Below, in pieces: positions 1 to 12,065 of a stretch of DNA of 64,000 bases. The DNA is from Vibrio casei. GTDB lineage: Bacteria; Pseudomonadota; Gammaproteobacteria; Enterobacterales; Vibrionaceae. The stretch lies in assembly GCF_002218025.2 (NCBI RefSeq), contig NZ_AP018682.1, forward strand, positions 1 through 64,000, in the 5' to 3' direction. The translations under genes were made by a program, and so were the position numbers. The stretch's first letter is position 1. Every line of letters starts with the position of its first letter. The notes under the pieces are model-generated. The model was not told where the DNA came from and made no database searches. It saw nothing but the letters and a program-made list of their open reading frames with translations.

Positions 1-296
1 TTCCGCCTCCATAGTGGAATTAGAAATAGTATATACCTTGTTTTTTGATGTCTCCAGTGATTTTTGGTGTATTGTGGTTGGGTCTTGATTACAAAAAGCT
101 ACATTAGTGGGCCTGAACTACCATTGACTCACTATTTTCTTGGAATTTATCACGCGAAAACACCCTATGGGTTTATGGGATACTTCCGATAAAGCATCAG
201 ATTTAATATAAAATTATCACTTGATGTAACTAAACGGTTTTAAGGTGTTTAGTTGTGGCTATTTGACGCCGATACTTGGAAGTTGTGAATGTGGCG
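1..296. other. Intergenic left edge, no gene seen
   Basis: No ORF with a plausible start and no recognisable RNA gene. The stretch is AT-rich and lies downstream of the minus-strand LacI-type regulator. I see no clear terminator for that gene here. Confidence 0.5.
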
Positions 297-1301
297 TTAA
301 GAAATCTTGCTAACGGACGATCGTTTTACCAGCATAGGAATAAATAGCTTTCTCTCGGTTTCTTTTGTAACCGCTTTATCCACGAGACTTAGTGACAGTT
401 TTACTGCCTCGTTAGCCATTACTTGAATTGGATAACGTATTGTAGATAAGCGTGGATATATATAGCGCGCGATATGACCATCATCGAAACCGATTATCGA
501 AATATCTTCAGGTATACGCATGCCATTTTCTTGTAAGAGAGTCATACAACCTGCGGCCATATAGTCATTATATGTGGCTATAGCTGTTATTGGAATGTTC
601 TTCGCGAGTAGATTAACGACGGCTTGTTCGCCTCCGTTCTCATCAGGCTCTCCATATTCGATATAATTCTCACGAATATCTATCCCATTGTCACGTAGCG
701 CGTCAAGATAACCTTCTCGTCGGTCATTGGCATCTTCAATATTATGATTTGAGCAAATGTAACCAATGTCTGTATGACCATTTCGAATCAAATACTCTGT
801 AGCTATATATGAACCTTTACGATTGTCGAGAGCAATACAGCGTGAAGCTATATCGGGTACTTTTCTATTGATAAGTACCATGCCAGGAATCTCATCAGCA
901 AGCTTGCTAAGTTCGGCGTCTGTCATTCCTTTGCTGTGTACAACTAAGGATTCACAACGACTATTGAGTAGTAAATTAATGGCGGAGCGTTCTTTGACAG
1001 CATCGTGATACCCGCTGCCAATAAGTAATTGCTTTTCTAACTCGCTTGCTACGGTATCGATAGCTTTTACCATGGTGCCGAAAAAGGGCGAAGATACATC
1101 ATTGACTATTACACCAATTGCATTCGAAGATTTGCTAGCCAGTGCTCGGGCATTGGCATTAGGGCGGTAGCCTAATTTTGCCATTGCGTTCTTAACTGCG
1201 ATATTCGCAGATTCGCTAGTGTGAGGTGTATTGTTGATTACACGGGATGCAGTAGCAATAGATACACCAGCTTCCCGTGCTACATCTTTTATAGTGGCCA
1301 T
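297..1301 (-). CDS. LacI/GalR-family transcriptional repressor
   Basis: DNA-binding repressor, probably sensing a galactoside. It opens with the family helix-turn-helix signature (MATIKDVAREAGVSIATASR) and hinge region (YRPNANARAL), followed by a periplasmic-binding-protein-like sugar domain with the typical stretch 'EDISIIGFDDGHIARYIYP'. Length (334 aa) is normal. An upstream in-frame Met at 1331 would add ten residues; I chose 1301 because family members, including the paralogue at 9.5-12.2 kb, start at MATIKDVA. It lies downstream of lacZ on the same strand, separated by a terminator, and close to several LacI-type palindromes. It is the likely regulator of the lac/alpha-galactosidase/gal genes, and may be the only working one because its paralogue is disrupted. 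The effector is not deducible from sequence. Confidence 0.9.
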   Translation of the reverse strand: MATIKDVAREAGVSIATASRVINNTPHTSESANIAVKNAMAKLGYRPNANARALASKSSNAIGVIVNDVSSPFFGTMVKAIDTVASELEKQLLIGSGYHDAVKERSAINLLLNSRCESLVVHSKGMTDAELSKLADEIPGMVLINRKVPDIASRCIALDNRKGSYIATEYLIRNGHTDIGYICSNHNIEDANDRREGYLDALRDNGIDIRENYIEYGEPDENGGEQAVVNLLAKNIPITAIATYNDYMAAGCMTLLQENGMRIPEDISIIGFDDGHIARYIYPRLSTIRYPIQVMANEAVKLSLSLVDKAVTKETERKLFIPMLVKRSSVSKIS

Positions 1302-1410
1302 AGATAACTCAAAGTCTAAAATTTGTCTCATTTAACAATGAGTAAAAGATTAACTCAATAAGATAAGACTGAATAGTGATGTTCTATCAAGGTTTAGTGG
1401 TAATAAATTA

Positions 1411-1446
1411 AAAAACCCTCACTTCACATTGGATTTGAGGGTTTAA
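1411..1446 (-). terminator. Rho-independent terminator after lacZ
   Basis: Inverted repeat AAACCCTCA...TGAGGGTTT (1413-1421 and 1436-1444). Read on the minus strand it is followed by a run of six T. It sits between the lacZ stop and the LacI gene, so it should end lacZ transcription. Confidence 0.8.
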
Positions 1447-1477
1447 CATTAGGATATGTGCTAATTAATTCAATTAA

Positions 1478-4597
<3,120 letters not shown>

Positions 4598-4647
4598 CTA
4601 CGGAATTTAGTCCGCAGTCAGGGTGTCTTTAGTCTTTCTGTGAAGCG

Positions 4648-4725
4648 TTATTTCGCCAATTCCTTCACGAGATAATCTTTCGCTTGGGTTACCCCAAGCG
4701 CTCTTACAAGCGTCTTTTGTTTCAT
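4648..4725 (-). CDS. Possible 25-aa leader peptide upstream of lacZ
   Basis: Short ORF starting MKQKTLVRALGVTQ and ending KELAK, on the lacZ strand with its stop 77 nt before the lacZ ATG. It has a strong, well-placed Shine-Dalgarno (ATGGAGATACTTC before ATG). Inside it lies an 8-bp-stem hairpin (CGCTTGGG-TTAC-CCCAAGCG, about 4681-4700). It is not hydrophobic and has no run of regulatory codons. It may be a leader ORF coupling translation to lacZ or a free-standing small protein; I do not recognise it. Confidence 0.45.
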   Translation of the reverse strand: MKQKTLVRALGVTQAKDYLVKELAK

Positions 4726-4804
4726 GAAGTATCTCCATTTTATTTTTATGGATTTATTTTTTATTGGTTTGAGTCCTAACTCGTAGCTGAGTGTAAATAA
4801 ATAC

Positions 4805-4819
4805 AGGAAACGTTTTCAT
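4805..4819. promoter_or_regulatory. LacI/GalR-type operator upstream of lacZ (proximal)
   Basis: Imperfect palindrome GGAAACGTTTTCA centred on the CG typical of LacI/GalR-family operators. It lies about 240 bp upstream of the lacZ start and about 85 bp upstream of the leader ORF. Confidence 0.55.
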
Positions 4820-4929
4820 GATAGAGTTGGCATTTTTGTCGTAACGAGTGATTGATTACTATTTTGTGTGATTAAGATCTCCTAAATTGAGGTTTTAAGT
4901 GTGTATTTAGGTTGATTCCTGTTTATTTT

Positions 4930-4944
4930 GTGAAAGCGTTTACT
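4930..4944. promoter_or_regulatory. LacI/GalR-type operator upstream of lacZ (distal)
   Basis: GTGAAAGCGTTTAC has the same CG-centred palindromic core as the proximal site, 125 bp away. Two spaced operators are typical of looping repression in this family. The rest of 4571-5555 holds the two divergent promoters and no convincing gene except the leader ORF. Confidence 0.55.
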
Positions 4945-5457
4945 TTGGTGTGGTTGTAATTAACGATGTGTCATCGTGCTTTGTTAAGTTTAAACAATTG
5001 AATTTTAATGTTATTTTTATTGGAGGGGGTTATATAAAGAGAAGAAAGAGAACCCAATTGAAATCAACTGGGCATGTGAGACAAGGAAGTATATACAGCA
5101 AGTGGATCGCGTGTGAAATACATACGAACAGTTGTCGCATCGTCTAACTGGGATTTCGAGTTAGGACCCAAGAGAGACACTTCATAAATAATCTCGAAGC
5201 TACAAGAATACGATTGTCGGCTAATTACTTCAATAGACAAAAAGTTCAACTGACTGGCCTATAACCATAATTTATGGACTTGTTGTTATAATATTATGAA
5301 TTAAAAGATTAATTTTCTTTATTAATTAGTGTTGTATTAGGTTTGCTTATAGGGTTTTTAAAAAGTCAGTAAACAAAGAAACTTAAATTTTTCTAACAGA
5401 TTGCGACTGATATAAGAGTGAGAAATGTTTATCGGGTGATTGAGCAATTTTTAAAAT

Positions 5458-5481
5458 AACAATGTAAGCGCTTACATTGTT
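5458..5481. promoter_or_regulatory. Perfect 24-bp palindromic operator of the alpha-galactosidase gene
   Basis: The half-site AACAATGTAAGC is followed directly by its exact reverse complement GCTTACATTGTT. The core TGTAAGCGCTTACA matches the LacI/GalR family. It lies about 75 bp upstream of the start codon, a position expected to block or overlap the promoter. Confidence 0.75.
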
Positions 5482-5555
5482 TTGGTGTGGCTCACAGATT
5501 ATTTTATTTCTTTCGTTATGATACGGAGTAATTTCCAGTTTCAAGGTAAGGCAAG

Positions 5556-7673
5556 ATGATGGACAAAACACTGATTGAGCTAACCGGGCAGCAAACTCAA
5601 TTGATTGTAGAGTTAGGCGAATATGCAGAGATTCTGCATTGGGGACAAAAAGTAAGTGGTGACCTTAGTGGTTTCCGCATGGCTTTACATCGTCCCGTGC
5701 CATACGGTCGTTTGGACAGCGACGTATCCATGACTCTACACCCAGAGCTTGGTCGTGGCGTTTTCAGCAGCCCTGGTGTGGAAGGGCATCGCAATGGTCA
5801 AGATTGGGCTCCAGTGTTTGTCATTTCTCATATTGAACAAAAGCAAGACAGTATTGTGATTGAGAGTGAAGATGCGATCGCAGGTCTTCGTTTACAAACC
5901 GATCTTAAGCTTGATAGTAACGATGTGGTGAAAACGCGTCATACGCTCACCAACAAAAAAAATGGCGTTTATCATGTGAATCGCCTTGCTAATACGTTTC
6001 CTTTGCCTGCTCGTGCGATTGAATTGATGACTTATTACGGACGCTGGGTTCATGAGTTCCAAGCGGTACGCCAACCTTTGCTACAAGGCGGTTACCAACA
6101 AGAAAACCGTCGTGGGCGTACTTCTCACGAGCATTATCCTGCTCTTGTTGCTGGCACTAATCACTTTGATGAAATGAATGGTGATGTATGGGGCTTCCAT
6201 TTCGCATGGAGTGGAAACCACAGATTACGCGTGGATGTGAAAGCTGATGGCCGCCGTTACATGCAGGCTGAAGTTATTTACCTACCTGGTGAAGTGACTC
6301 TACAAGAAGGTGAGAGTATTACGACACCTTGGTTGTACGCGAGCCATAGTAATTGTGGCTTGAATGGCATGAGTCATAACTTCCACTCTCATGTACGTGA
6401 AACGATTTTACCGAGTGATTTCAAGGATAAGCCTCGCCCTATCCACCTCAATACGTGGGAAGGCATCTACTTCGACCACGATCCAGGATACATCATGTCG
6501 ATGGCAACTCAATCGGCGGAGATGGGTGTTGAACGCTTTATCATTGATGATGGTTGGTTCAAAGGACGCAACGGTGACAAAGCTGGGCTAGGGGACTGGT
6601 TCTTGTGTGAAGCTAAGTACCCAAATGGTTTACACCCGATTGTGGAACACGTAAATAAATTGGGCATGGAATTTGGTTTGTGGTTTGAGCCAGAGATGAT
6701 CAACAAAGATTCCGAATTGTTCCGTACTCATCCTGATTGGTTACTGGCTGTACACGGTTACGATCAGCCAACTGGTCGCAACCAATACGTGATTAACCTA
6801 CAAAACGATGATGCGTTTAACTTCTTGTTTGAGCGATTGGATCACTTCCTCTCGACTTACAATATCGCTTACATCAAGTGGGATATGAATCGCGAAGTCG
6901 TTCAGCCTGCACACTTAGGTCAGGCTGCGGCGCACAATCAAACCCAACGTTACTACCAGCTAGTCGATAAAGTTCGCGAAAAGCACCCGAAAGTCGAGAT
7001 TGAATCATGTGCGGCGGGTGGTGGTCGTATTGATTTTGAGGTTCTGAAACGTACGCATCGATTCTGGGCTTCAGACAATAACGATGCACTTGAGCGTCAA
7101 ACCATTCAACGCGGTATGAGCTACTTCTTCCCGCCAGAAGTGATGGGCAGCCATATTGGTGCTAGCCACTGTCATAGCACGCGCCGTCGTCACAGCATCG
7201 AGTTCCGTGGGCTTACAGCACTGTTCGGTCATATGGGGATTGAGCTTGACCCCGTGAAAGAAGAACAAGCGGAAAAGGAAGGCTTTGAGCGCTACATCAA
7301 GCTGCACAAGATACTGCGCCCATTACTACACAGCGGAAGAACTTGGCGAATCCCAACGGACGATAAAGCACATCAAATTCATGCGGTTGTCTCAAACGAT
7401 CAATCGGAAGCAGTGGTGATGATCGCTCAGCTCGCGATGCCAACGAACTCTTTAAGTGGGCATTTGCGTGTACCGGGCTTGGATCCACAAGCGACATATC
7501 GAGTGACGGTATTGGACAAGCCGTCTAACTACGATGACATCGTGAATTACCAGCCACCTTGGACTGAATCTGGTTGTGAGCTATCTGGCGCATGGTGTGA
7601 AGAGGTTGGCTTAACCATGCCAATCCTTGATGCAGAAAGTGCCATGTTGGTGAAGTTCGAGCGAATCCACTAA
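5556..7673 (+). CDS. Alpha-galactosidase, GH36
   Basis: Hydrolyses alpha-1,6-galactosides such as melibiose and raffinose in the cytoplasm. At 705 aa it has the GH36 layout: an N-terminal beta-sandwich, then a TIM barrel with WEGIYFDHD, FIIDDGWF, the nucleophile in KWDMNR (Asp about 443), the CAAGGGRIDFE loop and the acid/base in WASDNNDALER (Asp about 507). A C-terminal beta domain follows. The start is ATGATG behind AAGG. It is expressed away from lacZ under the 24-bp palindrome and is followed by the GPH transporter. Rafinose/Aga-type naming would also be possible, so I leave the symbol empty. Confidence 0.95.
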   Translation: MMDKTLIELTGQQTQLIVELGEYAEILHWGQKVSGDLSGFRMALHRPVPYGRLDSDVSMTLHPELGRGVFSSPGVEGHRNGQDWAPVFVISHIEQKQDSIVIESEDAIAGLRLQTDLKLDSNDVVKTRHTLTNKKNGVYHVNRLANTFPLPARAIELMTYYGRWVHEFQAVRQPLLQGGYQQENRRGRTSHEHYPALVAGTNHFDEMNGDVWGFHFAWSGNHRLRVDVKADGRRYMQAEVIYLPGEVTLQEGESITTPWLYASHSNCGLNGMSHNFHSHVRETILPSDFKDKPRPIHLNTWEGIYFDHDPGYIMSMATQSAEMGVERFIIDDGWFKGRNGDKAGLGDWFLCEAKYPNGLHPIVEHVNKLGMEFGLWFEPEMINKDSELFRTHPDWLLAVHGYDQPTGRNQYVINLQNDDAFNFLFERLDHFLSTYNIAYIKWDMNREVVQPAHLGQAAAHNQTQRYYQLVDKVREKHPKVEIESCAAGGGRIDFEVLKRTHRFWASDNNDALERQTIQRGMSYFFPPEVMGSHIGASHCHSTRRRHSIEFRGLTALFGHMGIELDPVKEEQAEKEGFERYIKLHKILRPLLHSGRTWRIPTDDKAHQIHAVVSNDQSEAVVMIAQLAMPTNSLSGHLRVPGLDPQATYRVTVLDKPSNYDDIVNYQPPWTESGCELSGAWCEEVGLTMPILDAESAMLVKFERIH

Positions 7674-7720
7674 ACCACGCCTATTTAGACGACGTTATCG
7701 TTTTTTATTGGCTTTCTATC

Positions 7721-7751
7721 GCCGTACAAGTCTCTGGTTTGTACGGCTTTT
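7721..7751 (+). terminator. Terminator after the alpha-galactosidase gene
   Basis: Stem GCCGTACAA / TTGTACGGC (9 bp) with a nine-base loop, followed by TTTT. It sits 48 bp after the stop codon. Confidence 0.8.
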
Positions 7752-7891
7752 GCGTTGGTGTTTATCTGGTTATTTTAAATTCATCGCCATGGTTTTTATC
7801 GTAACTCATTGATTTTATTGTTATAAATGGTTGTTTTTAGTCGTGTTAATAACTCTAATAGTTGTTCGATGTCTCATTTTTAAAATACAAA

Positions 7892-7905
7892 TGTAAGCGT
7901 TTCCA
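7892..7905. promoter_or_regulatory. LacI/GalR-type operator before the transporter gene
   Basis: TGTAAGCGTTTCCA shares the left half (TGTAAGCG) with the 24-bp palindrome before the alpha-galactosidase gene. It lies about 130 bp upstream of the transporter start, so the transporter appears to have its own regulated promoter. Confidence 0.6.
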
Positions 7906-8036
7906 TAAAGCGGTGTGTGATCACAGTAAGGCATGTGGTGTGTGAGTAACATTAGTATCGAAATATAAATAAAAGACGTCGACGTTATGAATTCTAGTTA
8001 GGGGAATTAATAGCAGTACGACACTAAGGAACTATT

Positions 8037-9410
8037 ATGTCTAATGAAATTACTCTACAAACCAAGCTGTCCTATGGCCTTGGTGCACTCGGTAAAGATT
8101 TTGGCTGCGCACCTATCTACATTTTCTTAATGTTCTACTTCACTGACGTAGCAGGATTGTCTGCTGCTTTTGTTGGTACTATATTTTTAGCAGCTCGTAT
8201 TATTGATGCTATTACAGATCCAATGATGGGTGTGATCGTCGATAACACACGTTCAAAATTCGGTAAATTCCGACCTTGGATTGTGATAGGTACGTTATTA
8301 AATGCAGTAGTATTGGTTGGTCTTTTCAGTACACACATGTTTGAAGGTACTACGCTTTACATTTACGCGGCAGGGGCATACATCCTTTGGGGTCTAACGT
8401 ACACTATTGTGGATGTCCCATACTGGTCTCTTATCCCTGCACTATCAAGCTCTCGCCAAGAACGTGAAAAGCTTGTGGTATGGCCACGCCTGTTCGCGAG
8501 CCTTGCTTGGTTTATTACTGGTACTTACGGCCTGCATATTGTGGGCGAGCTAGGTAATGGTAACCAAGGTGATGGCTTCTTCAATGTTGCAATGCTTATT
8601 GCGGTTCTGTTTGTTATGAGTGCGTTCTTAATTGCTCGTAATGTAAAGGAGAAAGTAGCTCCAGTAAACGCAGAAGCAGCTAAGAAATTCAGCTTCAAAG
8701 ACGTGCTGACTATTATTGGTAAAAATGACCAGCTTAAAGCGCTGATAGGCACGGTTCTGTCTTTCCAAATTGCAAGCCTATTGGTTGGTGGCTTTGCGAT
8801 TTATTACTTCACTTACGCACTTGGTAAGGCAGAGTTATTCCCCGTTTACATGGCGGTTTCGGGTGCAGCAGAAGTGGCGGGTGTATTTTTGTTTCCACGT
8901 CTTGCCGCATTTCTTCCGCGTAAGTTTTTATGGACTATTGCTTGTGGTTTCCCTGTCTTATCTTGCGTACTTTTACTACTAATGGGCTTTGTCGCTCCAG
9001 CAAATGTACTGATGATTGGAGTTGCAGGTGCAGCAATTAAGTTTGGTGTTGGTATTGCAAACGCATTGCAAACAGTAATGCTAGCTGACGTCGTTGATTA
9101 CGGTGAGTACAAAACTGGTCGTCGTAGTGAGAGCGTTATTTTTTCAGTGCAAACAATGCTAGTAAAATTTGCGGGGGCGGCTGGTGGCTTTATCGTGGGA
9201 GTAGGTCTCAGTGTTGTGGGTTACGTACCAAATATTGTTCAATCAGAAAGTACTATCATTGGGCTAGAGTTTATGATGATTGGTGTGCCAGCAATCATGA
9301 TGACCATTAGCTGTCTTATTTATCAACGTTACTATCATTTACATGAAGGTTTTAACAAAGAAGAAGTTAAGTCAGCAATTTTAGAACAGCGTATTCAAAC
9401 AGAAAGTTAA
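8037..9410 (+). CDS. GPH-family galactoside:cation symporter (MelB-like)
   Basis: Inner-membrane sugar:cation symporter of the glycoside-pentoside-hexuronide family, 457 aa with about 12 hydrophobic segments. N-terminal signatures include LSYGLGALGKDFGC, the acidic cation-site helix ARIIDAITDPMMGVIVDNT with the Asp residues used by MelB for Na+ or H+, and the RSKFGKFRPW loop. A further Asp lies in YTIVDVPYWSL. The start follows an AAGGA Shine-Dalgarno. Its place between alpha-galactosidase and galETKM implies import of melibiose, lactose or a related galactoside. The substrate cannot be fixed from sequence. Confidence 0.9.
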   Translation: MSNEITLQTKLSYGLGALGKDFGCAPIYIFLMFYFTDVAGLSAAFVGTIFLAARIIDAITDPMMGVIVDNTRSKFGKFRPWIVIGTLLNAVVLVGLFSTHMFEGTTLYIYAAGAYILWGLTYTIVDVPYWSLIPALSSSRQEREKLVVWPRLFASLAWFITGTYGLHIVGELGNGNQGDGFFNVAMLIAVLFVMSAFLIARNVKEKVAPVNAEAAKKFSFKDVLTIIGKNDQLKALIGTVLSFQIASLLVGGFAIYYFTYALGKAELFPVYMAVSGAAEVAGVFLFPRLAAFLPRKFLWTIACGFPVLSCVLLLLMGFVAPANVLMIGVAGAAIKFGVGIANALQTVMLADVVDYGEYKTGRRSESVIFSVQTMLVKFAGAAGGFIVGVGLSVVGYVPNIVQSESTIIGLEFMMIGVPAIMMTISCLIYQRYYHLHEGFNKEEVKSAILEQRIQTES

Positions 9411-9423
9411 TTCGCACGAAAAT

Positions 9424-9447
9424 AACAACGAGGGTAACCTCGTTGTT
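9424..9447. terminator. Stem-loop between transporter and LacI pseudogene
   Basis: AACAACGAGG-GTAA-CCTCGTTGTT, a perfect 10-bp stem between two convergent genes. There is no long T-tract on either side, so it is either a weak bidirectional terminator or an mRNA-protecting hairpin. Confidence 0.6.
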
Positions 9448-10325
9448 AAGTTTCTGAACAAAAAGTTGTTGTGTGCCTATATAAATTAATTGATATCTTT
9501 AACCGAAAATCTCTCGATTAATGTTGGCATAAACATTGTTGTATCCATTTTTACCGTTTCTTTATTTGCAAGTTTTAATGCTAAGACAGCAGCGTGTTCT
9601 GCCATCACTTGGATAGGGTAGAGGATGGTGGTGAGTTTAGGGTGAAGGTACTTAGCAATCAGACCATTATCAAAACCAATGATGGAAATATCTGTAGGGG
9701 CTTTGATGTTATTGCTTTCTAGTACAGACAAAGTTCCCGCTGCCATATAATCATTTTAAGTTGCGATAGCTGTTATCGGCAGGTCTTTTGTCAGGAGATT
9801 AGCCATCGCATGTTCGCCTCCTTCTTCATCGGGGGTGCCGTATTCAATATAATTGTCAGAATGGGGGAGTCCGTGATCTTTTAAGGCCTTTAAGTATCCT
9901 TCTTTACGTTGTTCAGTATCCTCAATGTCGTGATTAGAGCATATATAACCAATATTTTTGTGACCGTTTTTAATCAAAAATTCAGTGGCTAAGTAAGTTC
10001 CAGCATGGTTATCTAAGGCGATACAGCGTTCTGCAAGTTCTGGGATAAACCGATTGATTAGTACCATCCCCGGTATTTCATTTGCAAAATCAATGAGCTC
10101 TTTGCTGGAGAGGCTTTTGCTATGAATCACCAAAGATTCACATCTGTGGTGGATCAATAACTCAATAGCTTCACGTTCTTTTTGTGCTGAATGATAGCCA
10201 TTTCCGATTAATAGATGTTTTCCTTGCATGCTAGCAACATTATCAATTGCCTTTACCATCCTAAATGGCTAGGGTACTCCCTGCGAAAGAGCAGGGAGGG
10301 GAATAGCCAAAGGTGCGATAGCACC

Positions 10326-10736
10326 TTAATGCGGTCTATCCTGTTGTTCGATGTACTGGCGAATAACAGTTAGTGGCGCACCTCCGCATGTTCCAGCAAA
10401 GTAAGAACGACTCCAAAGAACATTCTTACCAAACGCCCCTGCCACATCATTAAACTCTCTACGAATCCTGCGTGAACTGGTTGCTTTTAACGAGTTAACC
10501 AGTTTTGCAACGCTAGGTGTTTTCGGGGATGTTGATATTAATAAGTGAACATGATCAGGCTCTCCGTTAAATTCCTTTAACTCCGCATCAAAACCCAAGC
10601 AAAGCTCTCTAAAAGTCGCCTCAAGGCTTTGTAAGTGCAAATCTCCAAATACTTTTCTCCTGTATTTTGTTACGAAAACGAGGTGTAAATGTAGTGAATA
10701 ACAACTGTGCCGACCTTTATTAAATTCTTCACTCAC
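10326..10736 (-). CDS. tnpA: IS200/IS605 transposase TnpA (Y1 HUH)
   Basis: 136-aa single-strand transposase. The HUH metal-binding motif is in PDHVHLLIS and the catalytic tyrosine is in VIRQYIEQQ near the C-terminus. Length and motifs are those of an intact enzyme, which cuts and rejoins the element as single-stranded DNA at hairpin ends. Confidence 0.95.
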   Translation of the reverse strand: MSEEFNKGRHSCYSLHLHLVFVTKYRRKVFGDLHLQSLEATFRELCLGFDAELKEFNGEPDHVHLLISTSPKTPSVAKLVNSLKATSSRRIRREFNDVAGAFGKNVLWSRSYFAGTCGGAPLTVIRQYIEQQDRPH

Positions 10737-10800
10737 TGATATTGCCTTTTCGTTGCAAATACTTATAATAAATACATTATCATTCTACACACTGATTGTC

Positions 10801-11979
10801 ATGTTGATACGTAAAGCATACAAGTTTCGACTAGAGCCTACTGCTGCTCAAGCGGCTAGGCTTGCTGTGCTTTGCGGTCATGCTCGATTTGTGTGGAACC
10901 AAGGCTTGCGTTACTGCGTAGATAAGCTGGAGTCTGGCGAGAAGATCCCAAGTGCTTTTGAGCTTAATAAACTGGTGACGCAGTGGAAAAAAGAAGAAGA
11001 CCTTACTTGGCTCAAAGAGGCGTACACCGATAACCTACAGCAAAAACTTAAAGATTTGCATGGTGCTTGGATGCGATGCTTCGACAAGTCACTAGCGGCT
11101 GATAAGCCTAGATTTAAGAAAAAAGGCAAAAACCAAGACTCAATTCGCTTTGTTAACTTCAACAAATACTGCGAGCTAGACGGTAAGCGAGTGAAACTAC
11201 CAAGCAAGCTCGGTTGGTTGAAGTTTCGCAAGTCTCAAGAAGTGCAAGGCAACATCAAGAACTGCACCGTGAGCTTTAAATCAGGTCACTGGTATATCTC
11301 GTTCCAAGTAGAGCAAGATATTGATGAGCCTAAGCATAACACTACATCTGCCGTTGGTATTGATATGGGCGTTGCCAAGTTCATCACGCTGTCTGACGGC
11401 TCGCACCTAAAACCGCTTAACGCATTTCGCAAGCATGAAAAACGCTTGGCTATCGAGCAGCGCAAGCTATCAAGAAAAGTTAAATTTTCCGCCAACTGGA
11501 TGAAGCAGAAAGCCAAAATTCAAAAGCTACACACTCTCATTGCGAATTGCCGCAAGGACTACCTACACAAAGCCTCAAATCAAATCAGCAAGAATCACGC
11601 AATGATAGCGATTGAGGACTTACGTGTATCTAATATGTCTAAATCATCGAAAGGCAATGCAGAAGAACACGGCAAGAACGTGAAAGCCAAGTCAGGGCTG
11701 AACAAATCAATACTCGATCAAGGTTGGTATGAGTTCAGAAGACAACTTGAGTATAAGCAGTTATGGAATGGCGGCTTAGTTGTTGCTGTACCAGCTCAAT
11801 ACACAAGCCAAACCTGCCCTTGCTGTAGTCATGTATCGAGAGAAAACCGCAAGACACAAGCTCATTTTGAGTGTGTCGAGTGTGGTTACACCAACAATGC
11901 GGATATTGTTGGTGCATTAAATATTTTAGAGCGGGGACACCGCTTGTTAGCCTGTGGAGAGTCGGCGTTAGCCGCTTGA
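10801..11979 (+). CDS. tnpB: IS605 TnpB, RNA-guided RuvC-like nuclease
   Basis: 392-aa TnpB, ancestor-type relative of Cas12. An in-frame Met lies 16 codons upstream, but MLIRKAYKFRLEPT is the family N-terminus, so I start at 10801. RuvC acidic residues appear in VGIDMGVAKFITL, AIEDLRVSNMS and NNADIVGALNIL. The four-cysteine zinc finger is CPCC...CVEC. All catalytic positions are present, so the nuclease looks active. Family knowledge predicts a guide RNA from the 3' end of the element. Confidence 0.95.
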   Translation: MLIRKAYKFRLEPTAAQAARLAVLCGHARFVWNQGLRYCVDKLESGEKIPSAFELNKLVTQWKKEEDLTWLKEAYTDNLQQKLKDLHGAWMRCFDKSLAADKPRFKKKGKNQDSIRFVNFNKYCELDGKRVKLPSKLGWLKFRKSQEVQGNIKNCTVSFKSGHWYISFQVEQDIDEPKHNTTSAVGIDMGVAKFITLSDGSHLKPLNAFRKHEKRLAIEQRKLSRKVKFSANWMKQKAKIQKLHTLIANCRKDYLHKASNQISKNHAMIAIEDLRVSNMSKSSKGNAEEHGKNVKAKSGLNKSILDQGWYEFRRQLEYKQLWNGGLVVAVPAQYTSQTCPCCSHVSRENRKTQAHFECVECGYTNNADIVGALNILERGHRLLACGESALAA

Positions 11980-12065
11980 TGAATCAGGAACTTGCACCTA
12001 AAGCAATTTAGCGTGCGCCCTAGTAATGGGAATCCCCCTGCGACTTAGCAGGGGGAGGATGTCAA
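11900..12065 (+). ncRNA. Predicted omega (guide) RNA region of TnpB
   Basis: In studied IS200/IS605 elements the TnpB guide RNA covers the 3' end of tnpB plus the right end, with the guide read from the flanking DNA. Here that region has the strong hairpin CCCCCTGC-GACTTA-GCAGGGGG and ends GGATGTCAA. The call rests on position and the hairpin only; its 5' boundary is a guess. Confidence 0.35.

Larger units (their letters stand above)
10257..12065. mobile_element. IS200/IS605-family element (tnpA + tnpB)
   Basis: Divergent tnpA (minus) and tnpB (plus), as in IS605. Both ends carry subterminal hairpins instead of terminal inverted repeats: CTCCCTGC...GCAGGGAG (about 10276-10297) at the left and CCCCCTGC...GCAGGGGG (about 12033-12056) at the right. 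The left flank reads TTTAC, a known type of IS605-family target tetra/pentanucleotide. Ends are inferred from these features and from where the LacI sequence resumes, so they may be off by a few bases. It splits the LacI pseudogene. Confidence 0.85.

Noticed and set aside
4950..5147. 65-aa plus-strand ORF between lacZ and the alpha-galactosidase gene
   Set aside because: No ribosome site, low-complexity composition and no known homologue; the region is better explained as promoter DNA with operators.
7918..7927. TGTGATCACA upstream of the transporter as a CRP site
   Set aside because: The two half-sites abut with no 6-bp spacer, so it does not fit the CRP consensus.
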